A stretch of DNA of 64,000 nt from Citrus sinensis (GCF_022201045.2 NC_068562.1:1426001-1490000), one strand, 5' to 3'. Positions 24,108-37,800 are shown, numbered from the stretch's first letter. Numbers and translations are program-made. Notes: a model not told the origin generated them from the letters alone.

Positions 24108-26081
24108 TACATACATATATCAGGTTATTATTAGTTATTTAGGCAGATTTTTACTTTAGCTATCATGTGTGTATCCAATTTTTTTAAAAATGAAATTACA
24201 ATCTGCCTAACACAAAAAATTTACAATCAACAGGGTTAACGATATTTAAGATTGACATAATTATATCATTGCGCGCATGTATAGCTCAGAACCCTACGCC
24301 CAAATAAAATAGAATCTATAATGATATAGAAAATTCAATGAGATACCATTAGTTTAAACATATCCTCAACTCACAAGTAGTTTATTTTTCTTGGGTTTGC
24401 CCTCCTTGTTTTTCTCTTTATCTTCAATTTTTCTTCCTCGTGAATTTTCTAGTTTGAAATCTACTTTCACGCGTATTAGAAATAAGAAACTTGTTTTATG
24501 ACTTTCACCAAGCATAGATATGCTGTTTTCCCAGCATATAATTTAAGACGTGTGTATTCCGAAAATGCATTCAATATTTGACCAAAAGAGATATGCAATA
24601 TTGACGTTTCATTTTCCATTAGAATATCGTAACGAATGAATTAAAAAGTTATGTATTACCCAAATGCAAGGCTAACATATGTAACTGAAAGATATAATGA
24701 CATTTAGAAATGATATTACGTAAGCAGGGTGAAGTAGTAAAAGATTGGCGTGAAATAGTGACGTATTTCTCATTCCCAAAGCAAAGCCGAGATTACTCAC
24801 GTTGGCCGGACAAGCCAGAAGGCTGGATGGAAGTAACAAAAGAATACAGTGACAAATTAATGGGAGTGGCGTGCAAGCTTCTGGAAGTTTTATCAGAGGC
24901 AATGGGATTGGAGAAGGAAGCTTTGACCAAAGCATGTGTGGACATGGACCAAAAGATTGTTGTCAATTACTATCCAAAATGCCCACAACCCGACCTCACT
25001 CTCGGACTCAAACGCCACACGGATCCGGGAACCATCACACTCTTGCTCCAAGATCAAGTTGGTGGCCTCCAGGCTACCAAGGATAATGGTAAGACGTGGA
25101 TCACCGTTCAACCTATTGAAGGTGCTTTTGTGGTCAATCTGGGTGATCATGGTCATGTAAGTATATATGCTAACACTGCTCTTATATTTCTCTTTCTCTT
25201 TATTTTATTTTATTGTTTTTGTCTGAACCACGATGTGGTCCTGAGTAGGCTTTAACTATGGGAGGCACCTTTAAGCTCATACCACAACCTAGACTAATAC
25301 CCGGTCGCACCAGATCGGCTCTTAAGGAGTAAAGTATTGGTCATAGTGGTGACTCCATACAAGAGCGGGGCTTGAACCCCTGGCCTCTCTTAAGGAGTGA
25401 GAATACCAAACCACTCATACCAACTAATTTTAGTTTCTCTTTCTCTTTATTAACACACACATACAAATTAATTAAGCACTAATAATTAATGAAAATATCG
25501 CTAACATTTAAAGCACTGATTTTGTATCCATTTTGCCATAATTAAATTTTATGTACAATTTGTCGGTGATGAGCAGATGGTCCACTTTTTAGCCAAATCT
25601 TTAATGAGGGATGTACAATATAATTTGCAATTTGCTTTAGTCTTGAAAATGAAAGGAAAAGTAAGTAGACCAATTGCAATGACTAGCATATTCATTGAAT
25701 CTGAAAATTGAAGTTGTCTCACGAATGTGATAGTCATACATATACATATACATATACAAACTAATTATTTATGATGATCAGTATCTGAGCAATGGGAGGT
25801 TTAAGAACGCGGATCACCAAGCAGTGGTGAACTCAAACAGCAGCAGATTATCGATTGCTACATTCCAAAACCCAGCACCAGAGGCAACAGTGTATCCACT
25901 CAAGATAAGAGAGGGAGAGAAGCCTGTACTGGAGGAACCAATTCCATTTTCTGAGATGTACAGGAGGAAGATGAGCAAAGACCTTGAACTCGCCAGGCTT
26001 AAGAAGCTGGCCAACGAGAAGAAACAATATTCCGAGAAAGCTAAATTGGACGCCAAGCCCATTGAGGAGATCTTGGCTTAG
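23686..26081 (+). CDS. F3H: Flavanone 3-hydroxylase (naringenin 3-dioxygenase), 3 exons
   Basis: A 2-oxoglutarate/Fe(II) dioxygenase of the cytosol that converts flavanones such as naringenin to dihydroflavonols, the common precursors of flavonols, anthocyanins and proanthocyanidins. Exons are 23686-24045, 24728-25156 and 25782-26081, giving 362 aa (typical plant F3H is 355-370). The ATG at 23686 gives the usual start [15 protein letters not shown]; reading further upstream in frame meets no other ATG. The N-terminal DIOX_N part includes [11 protein letters not shown]. The iron ligands are His217 and Asp219 ([15 protein letters not shown]) and His275 ([10 protein letters not shown]). The 2-oxoglutarate contacts are Arg285 and Ser287 ([14 protein letters not shown]). 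All catalytic residues are present. The two introns are at the conserved F3H positions. Intron 1 has an (AC)n microsatellite and intron 2 a SINE. A polyadenylation-type AATAAA lies at 26206-26211. Confidence 0.98.
24075..24120. repeat. (AC)n / (ATAC)n microsatellite in F3H intron 1
   Basis: An uninterrupted CA run of about 13 units is followed by three to four CATA units, shortly after the exon 1 donor site. It is a length-variable tract in non-coding DNA. Confidence 0.9.
25187..25451 (-). mobile_element. tRNA-derived SINE in F3H intron 2, reverse orientation
   Basis: The element, 25205-25433 (about 229 bp), is bracketed by perfect 18-bp target duplications TTTCTCTTTCTCTTTATT (25187-25204 and 25434-25451). 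Read on the minus strand, it starts near GTTGGTATGAGTGGTTTGG (A-box-like), has GGGTTCAAGCCCC (B box, fits GGTTCRANYCC) about 50 bp on, and ends in an A-rich tail (ACAAAAACAATAAAATAA). Internal Pol III boxes, the A-rich end and a long duplication are the SINE pattern. Confidence 0.88.
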
Positions 26082-28204
26082 AGCCTTTGACCCCTAATTA
26101 AGGCTACCCTACCCTTCGTTGCTTCTTATGCATCGCATTTCCTGCTGCTTATTTACTTTTTATTATTATGGAGTTCTGTATGTTTTCGTGAACGATGCCA
26201 GTGAAAATAAAATGGGGCTACTTCTTCATTTGTTTCAATCAAATATCAATCGACACAGGGTCTTGCTAAATTAAGAAATTTACAACAAATATCAATGTAA
26301 TTATTCACAATTTCTCACTTATTTTATTTTGTATCATTCTTGCTATATTAAACGATTACTTTTGAATTACTGTGAGTTGCATATAACTTGGCAGCTGCCA
26401 CCAACACAGATAAGAAATTATGTAAGTCAGAAAGAGGGCCTGGCCTCATTTTCAATGCATTCAAAACTCGAAAGTACAAAAAAATCGATCTTTCTTTCAT
26501 TTTCGTTTTCCGTACAAATCACGAATGACAACTAATTGCCATCCCGCCCACAGTACCTCTCGGACCACTTCCACTTCCGGAGTCAGGTCCCACGCATTAC
26601 CCACCCATATGAAATGAAAGGATGACTGCTCATTTTTCTTCTTGTAATACTAACCAAATAATGTGATAATAAATTGATAATCAATAACTGCACCACCCAC
26701 ATTCAGCATCCCATCTCACAATGCACCAATTAACGTATTAATACCAACTTTTAACTACTAGTCGCGGGATCTAAAATCTAATCAAAATCTTCTTTCATGG
26801 TAAAAAATTCTATCCAAATCCAACTAAAACTGAAACACTTAACAGATGGTGGGAAATAAAGTTGCGGGACTATTTACGTAAGACAAAATAATCACCAACT
26901 TCCAGCAAAAATTTTTAAAAATATTGTGAAGCCCCAATAGTAATTAGCAACAAAATTAATGCTAATTTTCAATCTTCTCTATAGCATTGAATAATAAGGT
27001 AGTTCTCACAAGGACATTAATTAATCACAGTAAAGCAAACAGAGAAGCTAACAGCAACAGGATTGCCTATCAACCAATAAAAACATGAAATATGAACTAT
27101 TTGGCATAATATCGATTTGCGTATGCAAATACAGGATTTTCATTACCGTCAAATAGATGAGAGTTGGGTCACTGCATATAAATAGTTGCATGAAATGTGT
27201 ATCTAAAGAGAAAATTTATGAATCAAAATCAAAACAATTAAAAAACAAAAATAAATTAATACCTTACATTGCTTCTGATTCAACATGGATATATGGATGT
27301 ATTTTCTGAATGCTGTGAACTAGAAACAAATCTAACCAAGAAGTCGTGCTGACCTGCTTCCATCTAGCTATTTACAAACATAATTAATGTTGCAACTTTA
27401 TTCATGCCCAAAAATCTTTGCTATAACATATAAATATAACATAACACATGCAATTGCTCAGTAAGGAATTGCCTGCACATTGTGGTTACTCTATTTCAAA
27501 TTACAACAATGAATAACGAACACAAAATTGAGTGGACTAAATTCATACCCCAAAAGCATGTAAAAAAAACAAAACAGGGATTTGTGTTGAGTTGTCACTT
27601 GCACATTAGATTGTAAACTAACGGCAAAATACTGACCTCAAACTTGATTGTGAAGCCATTGCCCATCCACTTCTTCCACTTTCTTATGTCGTGCAATTAA
27701 TTTCTCCTTTGCCTTCGAGTCCCAATTTCAAGACCAAAATCATCACTGCAACTTACTTGGATGAATCATCCGTATGAAAGATTTTGGCCAATTACATGGA
27801 GAGCCACGTTAACTGAATTAAGGATCCATCTCATCTTGATCATGTTGGAGACAATTAAATTACGATTTCAATTTGTCCATATTTCGCGCTTCGCACCTTA
27901 CACTATCCCTGCAAATATCAATTAATTAAAAAGTAGAATACAGTATAGGATTTATTCGTATTTACTTTTTCATAGATCTGCCCCTTTACCATTAATTAAG
28001 TAAGAAACGTTACTAATTATTTGTCTTTTTAATTTCATTCATTTTAATTATCGTGTAATTTTGCGTAGTATTATTTTTCCCAAGTTTAGCATTTTCATAT
28101 AGGTTTAAGGCATTAGAAGACATAAAAATGCAATCAGCAATCTAATAAAAGCCAAAAAAAAAAAAAAATTCTATCTAACTATCTTTTAGCTAGGTTCACG
28201 TAGC
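26082..28204. other. Intergenic region downstream of F3H
   Basis: This holds the F3H 3' UTR (to about 26220) and then AT-rich DNA. Short reading frames occur, but none has recognisable content. I see nothing else that I can support. Confidence 0.6.
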
Positions 28205-28790
28205 TCTGCTTTCCCCCCAAATCCTTCAGGGGAGGGCTCTCTCTCCGTTTGATGCAGCAAAGGGGCTAGACCGAGCCCTGTTTCGGCCTCTTCAGTCCTG
28301 GACGGGCAGGACTTTTTGCAGGCCCATTAATGTTTAATTGTTTTAAAATTTTTGATTTTTTTTAAGAAAACAACTTTGATATGTTTTTATCATTTCCTTA
28401 ATCCATTATTAGTATTGTCCAATTTCCTTGTTCAATTTGGTAGTATGGAATTTATCTAACTTCGTTTTGTTAAAATTTTATTTAACAATTTATCAAGCTA
28501 TGTAATACTAACACTTAATATTATTAAAAAAAATGAAATTAAAATTGAAATTGAAATACAGATGAATAGAATCCAAAAACAGTATCACTTATCCCAATAC
28601 AAAAACTAAAGTAACCAAATACAAAACCTAGACAGCAGAATGTATTTAGGATTTTAATTTTATCATTTAATGATCAAGCCAAGAGCTTTAAGATAAAACC
28701 CCATGCTCTGCTCGGCCCTTGGCACCTAAAAACTTTGTCAAATATTAGCCATGCCAGATCTGGCCCAGCCAGGCTTTTTGGCCGTCGTAA
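28205..28790. mobile_element. Possible degenerate MITE with GGCCC-rich subterminal arms
   Basis: The left arm has GGGGCTAGACCGAGCCCTG and GACGGGCAGGACTTTTTGCA. The right arm has CTCGGCCCTTGGCACC and CAGCCAGGCTTTTTGGCC, partly the reverse complement of the left. An AT-rich core lies between. This resembles hAT-type MITEs with GGGCC-rich ends, but I could not fix exact termini or a target duplication. Confidence 0.35.
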
Positions 28791-28834
28791 GTATTCTACG
28801 CTGAATTTTCTTTTCCTTTTTAGTTACTTTGGCC

Positions 28835-28949
28835 TAACTGTATATCTTTTTTTTTTTTTTTTTTTTTTTTTTTGGGTGCAATAACGAGCCTATCTAAAGG
28901 CTAAGGCAAAACAGAGCGAGGGTATGAAACCCCAGTAACTGTATATCTT
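28835..28949 (-). mobile_element. Short 5'-truncated poly(A) retroelement with target-site duplication
   Basis: A 14-bp direct repeat TAACTGTATATCTT (28835-28848 and 28936-28949) brackets an insert that is, on the minus strand, about 60 bp of unique sequence (start CTGGGGTTTCATACCCTCGC) followed by about 25 A. This is the form of a truncated LINE/SINE insertion. The parent family is not identifiable from so short a piece. Confidence 0.75.
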
Positions 28950-30599
28950 CTATGCACTTGTAAATTGATCATAATGTTTAAGAATATGTTAATTTTATTT
29001 CTAGGTTGTTGAATTTACTGGCTTGCTGATGGTAACAAAGTTTCTTACTGGTTAAAAAAAAAAAGGGCGCCCGGTTTTAATAAATCATGATTTAAGTTTT
29101 TAACTATTATATCAATTGATCTAATTCTTCACCCAAGAGCCGAACGTAAATAAATTTTTTTTTTTTTAAAAAAGGAGGAAGATGCCCAGACTGCTTGTAG
29201 AGCCACAGCCGCTGACATATACAGAGCAATTTATGTAGAGGACAGATGCGTACACTTTGGTAGGACTTGAATACAACTCGAAAACTTTAAAGACAGCCGT
29301 TCCTTTTAAGAAGTCGAAAGGGAAAGCAAACAAACTTATAAAAGAGTCCTTTAAAACACTTTCACAAAATAGGTAGAAAAGCGTGATGCTAGAGAAATGG
29401 CTTATATTGCTGTTATTGGACATTACGTAGCCGATGCATCAGAAAGCTCTTGAAGATCTTCTTGGATCCACAACTAAATCTTTAAATATCTGTCGTCCAT
29501 GAATAGAAGCATTCTCTATGCTTTCCTCATTCAGCCCTCCCTCACTCTCAATCCTCACTGCCCTAAACGACACTGGGATCATGCCGTGCCATATTGAGTG
29601 TAAATATGCCAAACTATAATAGGGAAAGCATCCATTCATAATCTTGCAGATGTCGACCTTTTCATTGATAAGAGTTGTTGAAGACGCAGGATAAATAATT
29701 AATGAACAAAACATGAATAAAAATAGATTTCCGTTTCACTTGTTTAAATAACTCACAACTGGACCATTTTACAATTTAGAAGAAACAAATCCAATAATTT
29801 GGTGATAGTTACGAAGTGGGTTCAGACTCCAAAACATATACCCCGTATTGTATAATAATAGAAGTAATCATTTTAACTTTTGTACATGGTTTTCACTAGA
29901 ACAATTTTTCATGTTAGATTATGCAAATTGATATCATCGGCAAATCATACTTGACGCACTAGCAACACCCTCATCTCTTTTTAAGGGTCCACGTAAATCT
30001 CTGTCGATAAATTACACGCCCATTCTTTATGCAAGCGCATGAAGCCACTAGCATTGTGATTAATATATAGTCCTTACACGCATTAATATATATACACACA
30101 AACATCTCCTAAACCGGTCAATTTTACATTATTTTTGTCTATGAAACTGATCTTTTATACAATAACTTAACGAGGCATTGATGGTTGTACTTCGTAGGCT
30201 GCTTGTTTGATCCACAAATCTTGAGGTAGTTGAGACAAAGTACAAAAATGAGTACATTTTGCAGTATAATTAATGAATAAGTTATTGACTTTCTTCCTTA
30301 ATCCGCGGGTTTCACTGTATTAATTATTAAATCACGTAATATGGACAAGGTGAACAGAAAGATATGTATATAATAAACCATCAAGTTATAGGTTAACACG
30401 TGATAAATACACAAGAGACCGCATAATTAAAATTTAACTTAAAACAAAGATGACAACAGTACGTTAGTTAAGACAACAGCAAGCTTATATCTTAGCTAGC
30501 TAGCTAGCTTATGAATCACATAATTACTAGGTCATTATTCGACTTGATATTCATCATTCATATTTATGGTACTGATCACCAATGGTTGGGAATATATTT
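28950..30599. other. Intergenic region downstream of WUSCHEL
   Basis: AT-rich DNA. Two minus-strand reading frames at 29166-29423 and 29439-29714 (85 and 91 codons) lack recognisable domains. They could be scraps of a decayed gene, but I cannot support a gene call. Confidence 0.55.
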
Positions 30600-31883
30600 T
30601 TATATAGAGCCCGAGGATCCGCTGGTGTAGGAATTGAGGCTGAGCTCAAGAGAAGCTGAAGAAGAGGTGCTGCTACCATCATTGGAACCATACCAGCCGG
30701 AGTAGTAGCTGCTTGAATTTGGCTTGCTGTTCCAATAATTGTTGATGCTGTCTTCGCCATGCATGGGAAAGAGAGGGAGGGTTTCAATACCTGGGTGACC
30801 ATTTTCTTCTTCTTCTTCGTCTTCTTTGTCATTTCCTTGGTTGCCATCCGCAGAGTTCTTCTGGCCAAAAAAAATGTATGATGAAGTGTGTGGGTCTATG
30901 CCAACCCAGCCATAGTTTTGGCTTCTGGATCCGCCAACAACACTGCTACCAGTTGATGATATTGAGCAGTCCTAGTTTCATTAACAAAATAAACATGCAA
31001 GAGATCTGGTGAACAAATGGACTTAAATAAAATTAATTAACCAAAAGAGGATTGTTAGTTTTCATTAAAGATGTTTCAAACATGTACTCGTGCCGCTCTC
31101 TCCTTTTCAATTTAATTTGAACCAGAAAGCTGTTGATGAATGATTCTGTTAGCAGATATAAACAATCACAGTACATGCATGAGTACATTTTATGTTACTC
31201 GTTTTATCCCACAATTAGATTCCTTTTGAAATTTAGAAAGAAGTAGAGTATATGACCTCGTGTGCCAACTTACCCTAAAATTCTTCTCCATGGTAACAGG
31301 TCCATATCCATGGTCTCCCATTTGACCACCAGTATACACAGAATATGAAGGAAGTGTAGCAGAAACCCCAGCTACAAAATCATCATAACCAATTACATAA
31401 TTATTAGCCTAAAACCTCTGAAATATTCAGGACATATATATATATGTAGTTATGTAAAAGAAAGATGAAACAAGTACCAGAGGTTATAGACTGAGACCGC
31501 GATTTGTTGGCGAAATCTTCAGGTTTCCAGTTAGTAGCAGCAGCTGGTCTCTGGTGCATGGGAAGATTATCAGCAGCAGAGGTGGAGCTGCCTTCGATCT
31601 TCTTTTTGAGCCTCTCTCGCGCTTTGTAGTTCTGAAACCAATAAAAGACATTTTTACCTTCGATCTTGCCGTACTGTCTAAGCCTAGCAGAGATCTTCTG
31701 AATTTGTTCGGCAGTTGGGGACCTTACGCCATTATTGTAGTAAAGTTCCTTCAATATTCGTATCTGGTCAGTTGTGGGAGTCCAGCGTGGGCATGTTGGC
31801 CTGCAGTGACAGTTGTTCCCTTTGCCGCTGCCGCCACAAGCCCCGTTTCCTTGGTGTTGGTTTTGCTGCTGTTGAGGCTCCAT
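30600..31883 (-). CDS. WUS: WUSCHEL homeodomain transcription factor, 3 exons
   Basis: A nuclear WOX-family factor that maintains stem cells in shoot and floral meristems. Exons on the minus strand are 31883-31478, 31371-31274 and 30971-30600, giving 291 aa; Arabidopsis WUS is 292 aa with the same three-exon layout. The N-terminus is Gln/Gly-rich. The atypical homeodomain spans about residues 30-96 ([39 protein letters not shown]) with the longer WUS-type loops. An acidic run lies at 218-224, the WUS box TLPLFPMH at 232-239 and an EAR repression motif LELSL at 276-280; together these separate WUS from other WOX proteins. One oddity: helix 3 reads [14 protein letters not shown], with Tyr where WUS proteins usually have His (WFQNHKARER). 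GAGA-rich sequence precedes the start codon and is likely 5' UTR. Confidence 0.97.
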
Positions 31884-34800
31884 ATGATATTATATATGAT
31901 GCAATCAAAACAAGGAGACGCAAACAAAGAAAAAGCAAAGAGACAGAAATACAAAAGAGAGAAAGTGAAAGAAAGGATGGTAAGCGAATCCGAATGTGAA
32001 TGTGCATGAAATGGAGAGCGCTGGGCCAGTGAGTTATAAAAGGATGATCAGAGGGCAAAAGTGGCACATTGGTAGATGAAGTAAGGATATTGGAGTAATT
32101 AAAATCTGTCTGAGCACTGAAGTTGACAGAGAGTAGTGTTATCAAAAAGGTAAGGGACAAAAGATGATATAGAAAGTGAGGGTATCAGTGGAAATCACTT
32201 CATTGAAAAGGCACGACCAAGTATATATGGTTACCGGTTAGTATCATCAGCTTTAATTTGAGAAAGACAGTGTGAAAAATCATATATTGTGCGGCACGAA
32301 ATTATGAATTAAAAAGCAAGGAAGAAGACAGTAGAATGAATGAATGAATGAATGCAAATGTGCAATAAATTAATGTATTTTGTGATTTAGAGTTCACGGC
32401 GAGTGGGGACTCTCCTTTTAATAAGGTATGGTACCTGTTTTCACTTAAGGGTGAAAATTTGTATAAATTTATCAGAATTGAAAAGCTACTGCGCTATCCG
32501 CCCTCCATTTTCCGATATATAGAGGAATATTACATGACCAGCTAGGCATAGGTCCTTCTTCCTCACCTGTTACATAAATAGGTCGGTAGCTTTTAACAAC
32601 TGTATCATATATGCAATCTTTTCATTGTCCTAGCTACTTTATGTAAGAAAATCAGGGATTTCAAAAATGAGACGCGAGTTCCTTAAAGAACTTGGAGACG
32701 TGTCAGTTGAATAGGCTGTACAAAGATGCTCTACGTGTAGGGTTTGGAAAAAAACAGTATTTGAAATCAATTATGATATTCATGATTGTAGGCGATTACT
32801 TAATTACTATAGACTCTTCTCAAAAAAAAAAATAGACGATAAAATGAACAACAGCTTGGCGAATATGAGTCCATTGTGCCCGATTGTCCAAGTGAGTTTT
32901 AAGCTTTTGAACATATATATAAAATAATAGTCCGTTGTAGATGTTGAAAAAGCAATTTCGAAACTACTATTTATTGGGCAACAACTATGGGATCTACTTG
33001 TTTAATTTATTAAAGAGTATACTCCAAATAAAACCTATTTTAAGAGATAGTGTCTCGTCAATTAATTACTCTCCTTTTCCCTTTCTATTCTCAACTAGTA
33101 ATAACGTTAAAGCAAGGTGGTTTAAAGTAGAACAACTTTATCTAAAAGAGGAAACCTTTTATTTATTGGAGCCAACTTTGCGCTGAAATGATTGTCAGGA
33201 ATTGTATTGAGAGAATCATGATATTCAATGGATATCTCTCGTTGAATTTATGGTCGTAACTCAGATTCTAAATAAAACTAATGGGCCAAAATCTTTTCCG
33301 CAAACAAGCCGTTTTGTTTCACTAACCCTTGAATGGAACTCTATGGCTTGAAATTGAATCTAATCAAGGAAAGGAAGCACCGAGAGAAAACAATTGAAGT
33401 GAACAAAGAATTAATGAAGGAAAAACGAATTTCACAATCACAAAGTGTACTAGTAGAGCACGCGCCCCTAAAAATAAATACAAAAGCAATAAATTGGTGT
33501 GGGGTCATTGGTCATTGTCTTTGAGACTTTAACACGTAATAGAACATCATCATCATCATCATTAGAAAGAAGAACAAGAACTCACTTTCGCTTCCCTCCC
33601 CGTCAATTTGTACCCTCACCATCCCCCAACATCCGCATTCAACACTTTTACGGACTCACGTTCTCGAGACTCGAACCTTAAAAATATTCAAGGAGAATAT
33701 ATAAAAACCTTATAGCGCGAAAATATTCTTCAAAAAACAGTAAGAATAATAGTAATAATACAGGATTGCCTTATGGCTCCCTATCGAGCTATAGATTTCA
33801 TGTTGGGATAGGCCGCCCAAAGAAATCGAGAATTTCATCTTGCGTGATTTGTCTTGGTTATTAATCTTGACTAGTTTTCTTTAACAATATTTGGCACTCT
33901 ACTTTCACTTAATTTTTACTTGTTTATTTAGTTTAATAATTTTTCCCACAATTTACCCTTGCAGCTGTTAGGGTTAATTTTATTTACTTTCATTGGTAAA
34001 TTAAGAAAAAAGTATAAAGATCGTTAGCTTTATAATTGGAAAGAAGTAGATCGTTGCACTTACGAAGGGTCTTATATGCTATTCAAACAATGAACGGTAT
34101 ACATGGAATCTGGATATTCTTAATATCTTTTGCAGAAAAGAAAAGGGAATAGATTTGCATCTTATGTCCAATCCTTCGTATAGTGACAATTGTTGGCTTT
34201 TATGAGATTAGAGTTTCCACGGTGTGCATAGTTTTCAATAATCAAGCTGATATTTGATGATATAAGCCACAGAGATTGCAGCATGTTCTTTTCTTTCTTT
34301 TAGTCTTCCTCTCATGATTACTAAGAGAGATAGCTTAAATATTATAATTATAATTATTAGCTCAAAATAATTCTTTTAGAAAGCACTTTTTGGTATGCTT
34401 TCATTCATCCTTCTACTGATTGCTTAATTCCTGTGGTCTCGTGTATGCCAGAAAGAAGTGACGGATCCATGGGGGAAATTAAAAAAAAAACAAGATTTCT
34501 TGGATTTTTGGAGTTTTTGTTGCTTACTTTAATACAAAGATCAATTCTCATAATAATAGCGTACTAAAAAAGGGTATACTTCTTGGTTTCTGCATTTTTA
34601 TTTTTGGGAAAATTAAACTGAAATGTTTAGTCTCATTGAAATCCATTCTTCTGAAATACTTGATTCTTTGAGATCTTGTTATGACACTTACCATCATTAG
34701 ATTTTCCTCTCCTTATCATTCATTTACTTGAACTTTCTCTTAATTAACCTTTTTTTTATTTTTCCTTTCAGATGGAGCATGGAGGGAGAGCGTTTGTTTC

Positions 34801-37800
34801 TTGGGAAAATAATCTCTAGTAGTAGTAGTCATTCTCTTGGTCATCAACTTTTCTTGAGAAATTGATTTGGCAGTCCACAATATCTGCCTCTCTCTCTCTT
34901 ATCCAAAATTTCTGAGGTGCTTACCTCATGAAATTTTCCCTATTAGTTTGTAGCCGTAGTGATACTGTGGCACTGGCGCCCGCACACTCACTTTTCTTAC
35001 GAGTCATCAATTCCTCTTGCTAGCTTCCTATTGTCACACTCTAGCTATCACATTATCACTTCATATCTCATCTCCTACTATTTCTAGGGCTCCGGCTAAG
35101 CAGTCTAATTTTCGCTTTACTTTATGTCTTTACTAATTCTAAGACAAGGACTAGCAACCGCATCGAGGAGGAAATCCCCAGCCACAAGATTTTGTCTTTA
35201 CTGTGTCCCTCTAAATTTCTTTATATTATATTACAGGGAGTTGCTACGATAAGGTACTCTGTAGTCTATACAACTACTATTATTTGTTCAATTTCGTAAC
35301 CCTCGCAATCTTACACACATTTACAACCTTACAATTTTTTTTTTGTGTGCGCAAAACAACACTATGGAAGCATTTATTCGTGGAGTTGAAATGGGAATCT
35401 TAAAATTAAAAGTGTGAAGTGAGAATAGAAATAGATTATTTATTTATTTACACTAAAATGAGAGTGTGGAATAGAAATCAAAATCTCATTTATGTATTTA
35501 TTTTTATCTTTGATTGAGAGTAAATTATTTTAAATCACAGTTTTACCCTTATTTAAATACTAGGGGTTTTAATTACAAAGTGAATAAAAAATATATTTGT
35601 AAAATAAATTATGTATTAATATTCTTAATTATATAAATCATAAATTTTTTATTAATTTTAATTTTAAGTAAAAATTATTGATAAGAGCAACACAACTGAA
35701 ACATTATTATTAATAATATAGTACAAATTAATATTTTCTTAGAATAAACTATTCATTATTATTAATTATTAATATTAAATAAATATAATACTATTAAAAT
35801 TAAATAAAGGCAGTAATATTATATTTTCAAATAAAGATAGTATTATTAATTCTCTATGAATATGATTATTTTTTAAAGTAATTTTAACTTAAAATCAATA
35901 TAAATTATTATTTTAACTAAATATAATAATAATATATTTAAATAAGCTTAATATTATCAAAAATAAATGTAATATTATTTTAGTTTAATAAATATAATCA
36001 TATTATATTTAATAAGAGAATGGTAAAAAGAGAAGAAGTGGGAGTGGATCTTTATGAGAGTCAAATCTCACTCCTTACTTTAAAAATGAGTGGAATCTAT
36101 TGAGTGAGACTCACTTCTTTTCTTAAATGAGTAAATAAGTATTATGTTGCAAGAAATTTACATTTCTTACTCTAACAAGTAAACATTGCATCTAATGTTG
36201 CATGCACAGAGACTAAAGTTTGACGCTACTATCACGACTGTTAATGAATCACACTATACACCATATAATCATACTGTGCGTCGTTGTAATCCTGGAACCC
36301 AAACCTCCCAGCCGTTGCGTACAATGTATGGTTGGACTTGGACCACTCTTAGAATCATCCTCAGTCTCATATTTATTGCTTCTGGTCTTGCTTGCTCCGA
36401 GTTAATTACATTGTATCGCCACCATGTCAACAAAACATCGCATGCTTCAACTTCATTTGGTAACCTCGTTAAAAGAGGGCCCCCCCGCCGGGGGGTGGGG
36501 GGATTTCAATTTTCTATCATCTATTGAAACATAAATAAAAGATATACGAACACTTTCAATGGAGATTTGAATAGATCTATGAGCTTTCAATTACGAGTAC
36601 TATTCGTATTGTAATTACTTATTTTATTTTTTTAATTTGAATTTTTGTATAGAAGTTGATAAGCAATTGAAATTCTTGTTTAATTCATCAAACTTGTTCA
36701 TTTGTTGAGGTTATCGTGCATCGATTGTGAGAAGTTTTGATTGTTTTTCATAAGCGTGATGGAAATCTCACATTTCGAGTTAGTTTTTATAGTTGAAAGA
36801 GACACAAGATCATAACACTTATACAAGTGCGTCCAACTTCACCACCTGTGTAACATAGAAAAATGGATTGTCTGGCCTTCAACTCAAGGACCGATGAGCG
36901 TGATGGACAGAGATTCTTTCAGTTAGCTTTTGGCGTTAAGAGAGACTCAAGATCATCTAACTTAATTTTGAGTGATCAATATTTTCTTTTAAATTTTTAC
37001 ACCCATGGAGGATACACGTAAATGAAGTATATATTTCTTAAATACTTTAAAATAATTAAAACTACAATGAAAATATCCACCTCTCTCTTAGCTTTATGTG
37101 AAAATTGATGACACAGTTGAATATGCTCCCTTCCTTCATAAAACACTACAGTTGGTTATTTTTGTTGCGCTAAGCATTTTTATTTCTTTTTAGGCTAAAA
37201 AATAATGCCATTTTGTGAAAACAAAAATGACAGAAATTTTTAAATGACTCAAATGTCTTTCTTTTTTATTTTTTTAAATCAATGTATTTTGTTTTATTAT
37301 AACAAAACAAGATAATGAAATAAAATCTCATTTCACTTCTTTTTTTTTTTTTAGAAAAAAGTGAAAAACAGAAAATGCCCACCAAAAAAAAAAAAAACTT
37401 ACTAAAACAAAGTTTACTCGAGTCATTTCAGAATTTAGGTCATTTCCATCACTTTGCTTTTCTGTCAAAATAGCGCAAAATAGCATTTTTCTTTCACAAA
37501 AAGCTTGGAATATTATTAAATATAATAAAATAATACAAAGGAATCCTACATTTGAGTCTTCATGTGTGATGTATCACTCATCTTATTATTTTATTCTATC
37601 AATTAATAAATAATATCACATTAATTGGAACTCAAATTAATAATCAAATATGAAGATTTCTAAGGTTATAAAAAAAATAATATAACGTTATCTAGTCAGG
37701 CCGGAAATTGCTTTATGGTAGCCCATTCCTGACCTAGACTTAGAACTGACTGAGGATTATCTTGCCCAACGGGAAGAGCCGTGCTGCTTTTTACTCCTTT

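Noticed and set aside
29166-29714. Two adjacent minus-strand frames (85 and 91 codons)
   Set aside because: I cannot match them to a family or join them by splice signals. They may be relics, but a gene call is not supported.
31554-32009. Plus-strand frames of 94-151 codons across the WUS start
   Set aside because: They are antisense shadows of WUS exon 1 and its 5' leader, with no domain of their own.
36186-36527. 113-codon frame with a hydrophobic stretch
   Set aside because: It has no recognisable family, no promoter or splice support, and its end is made by a G/C-run tract.
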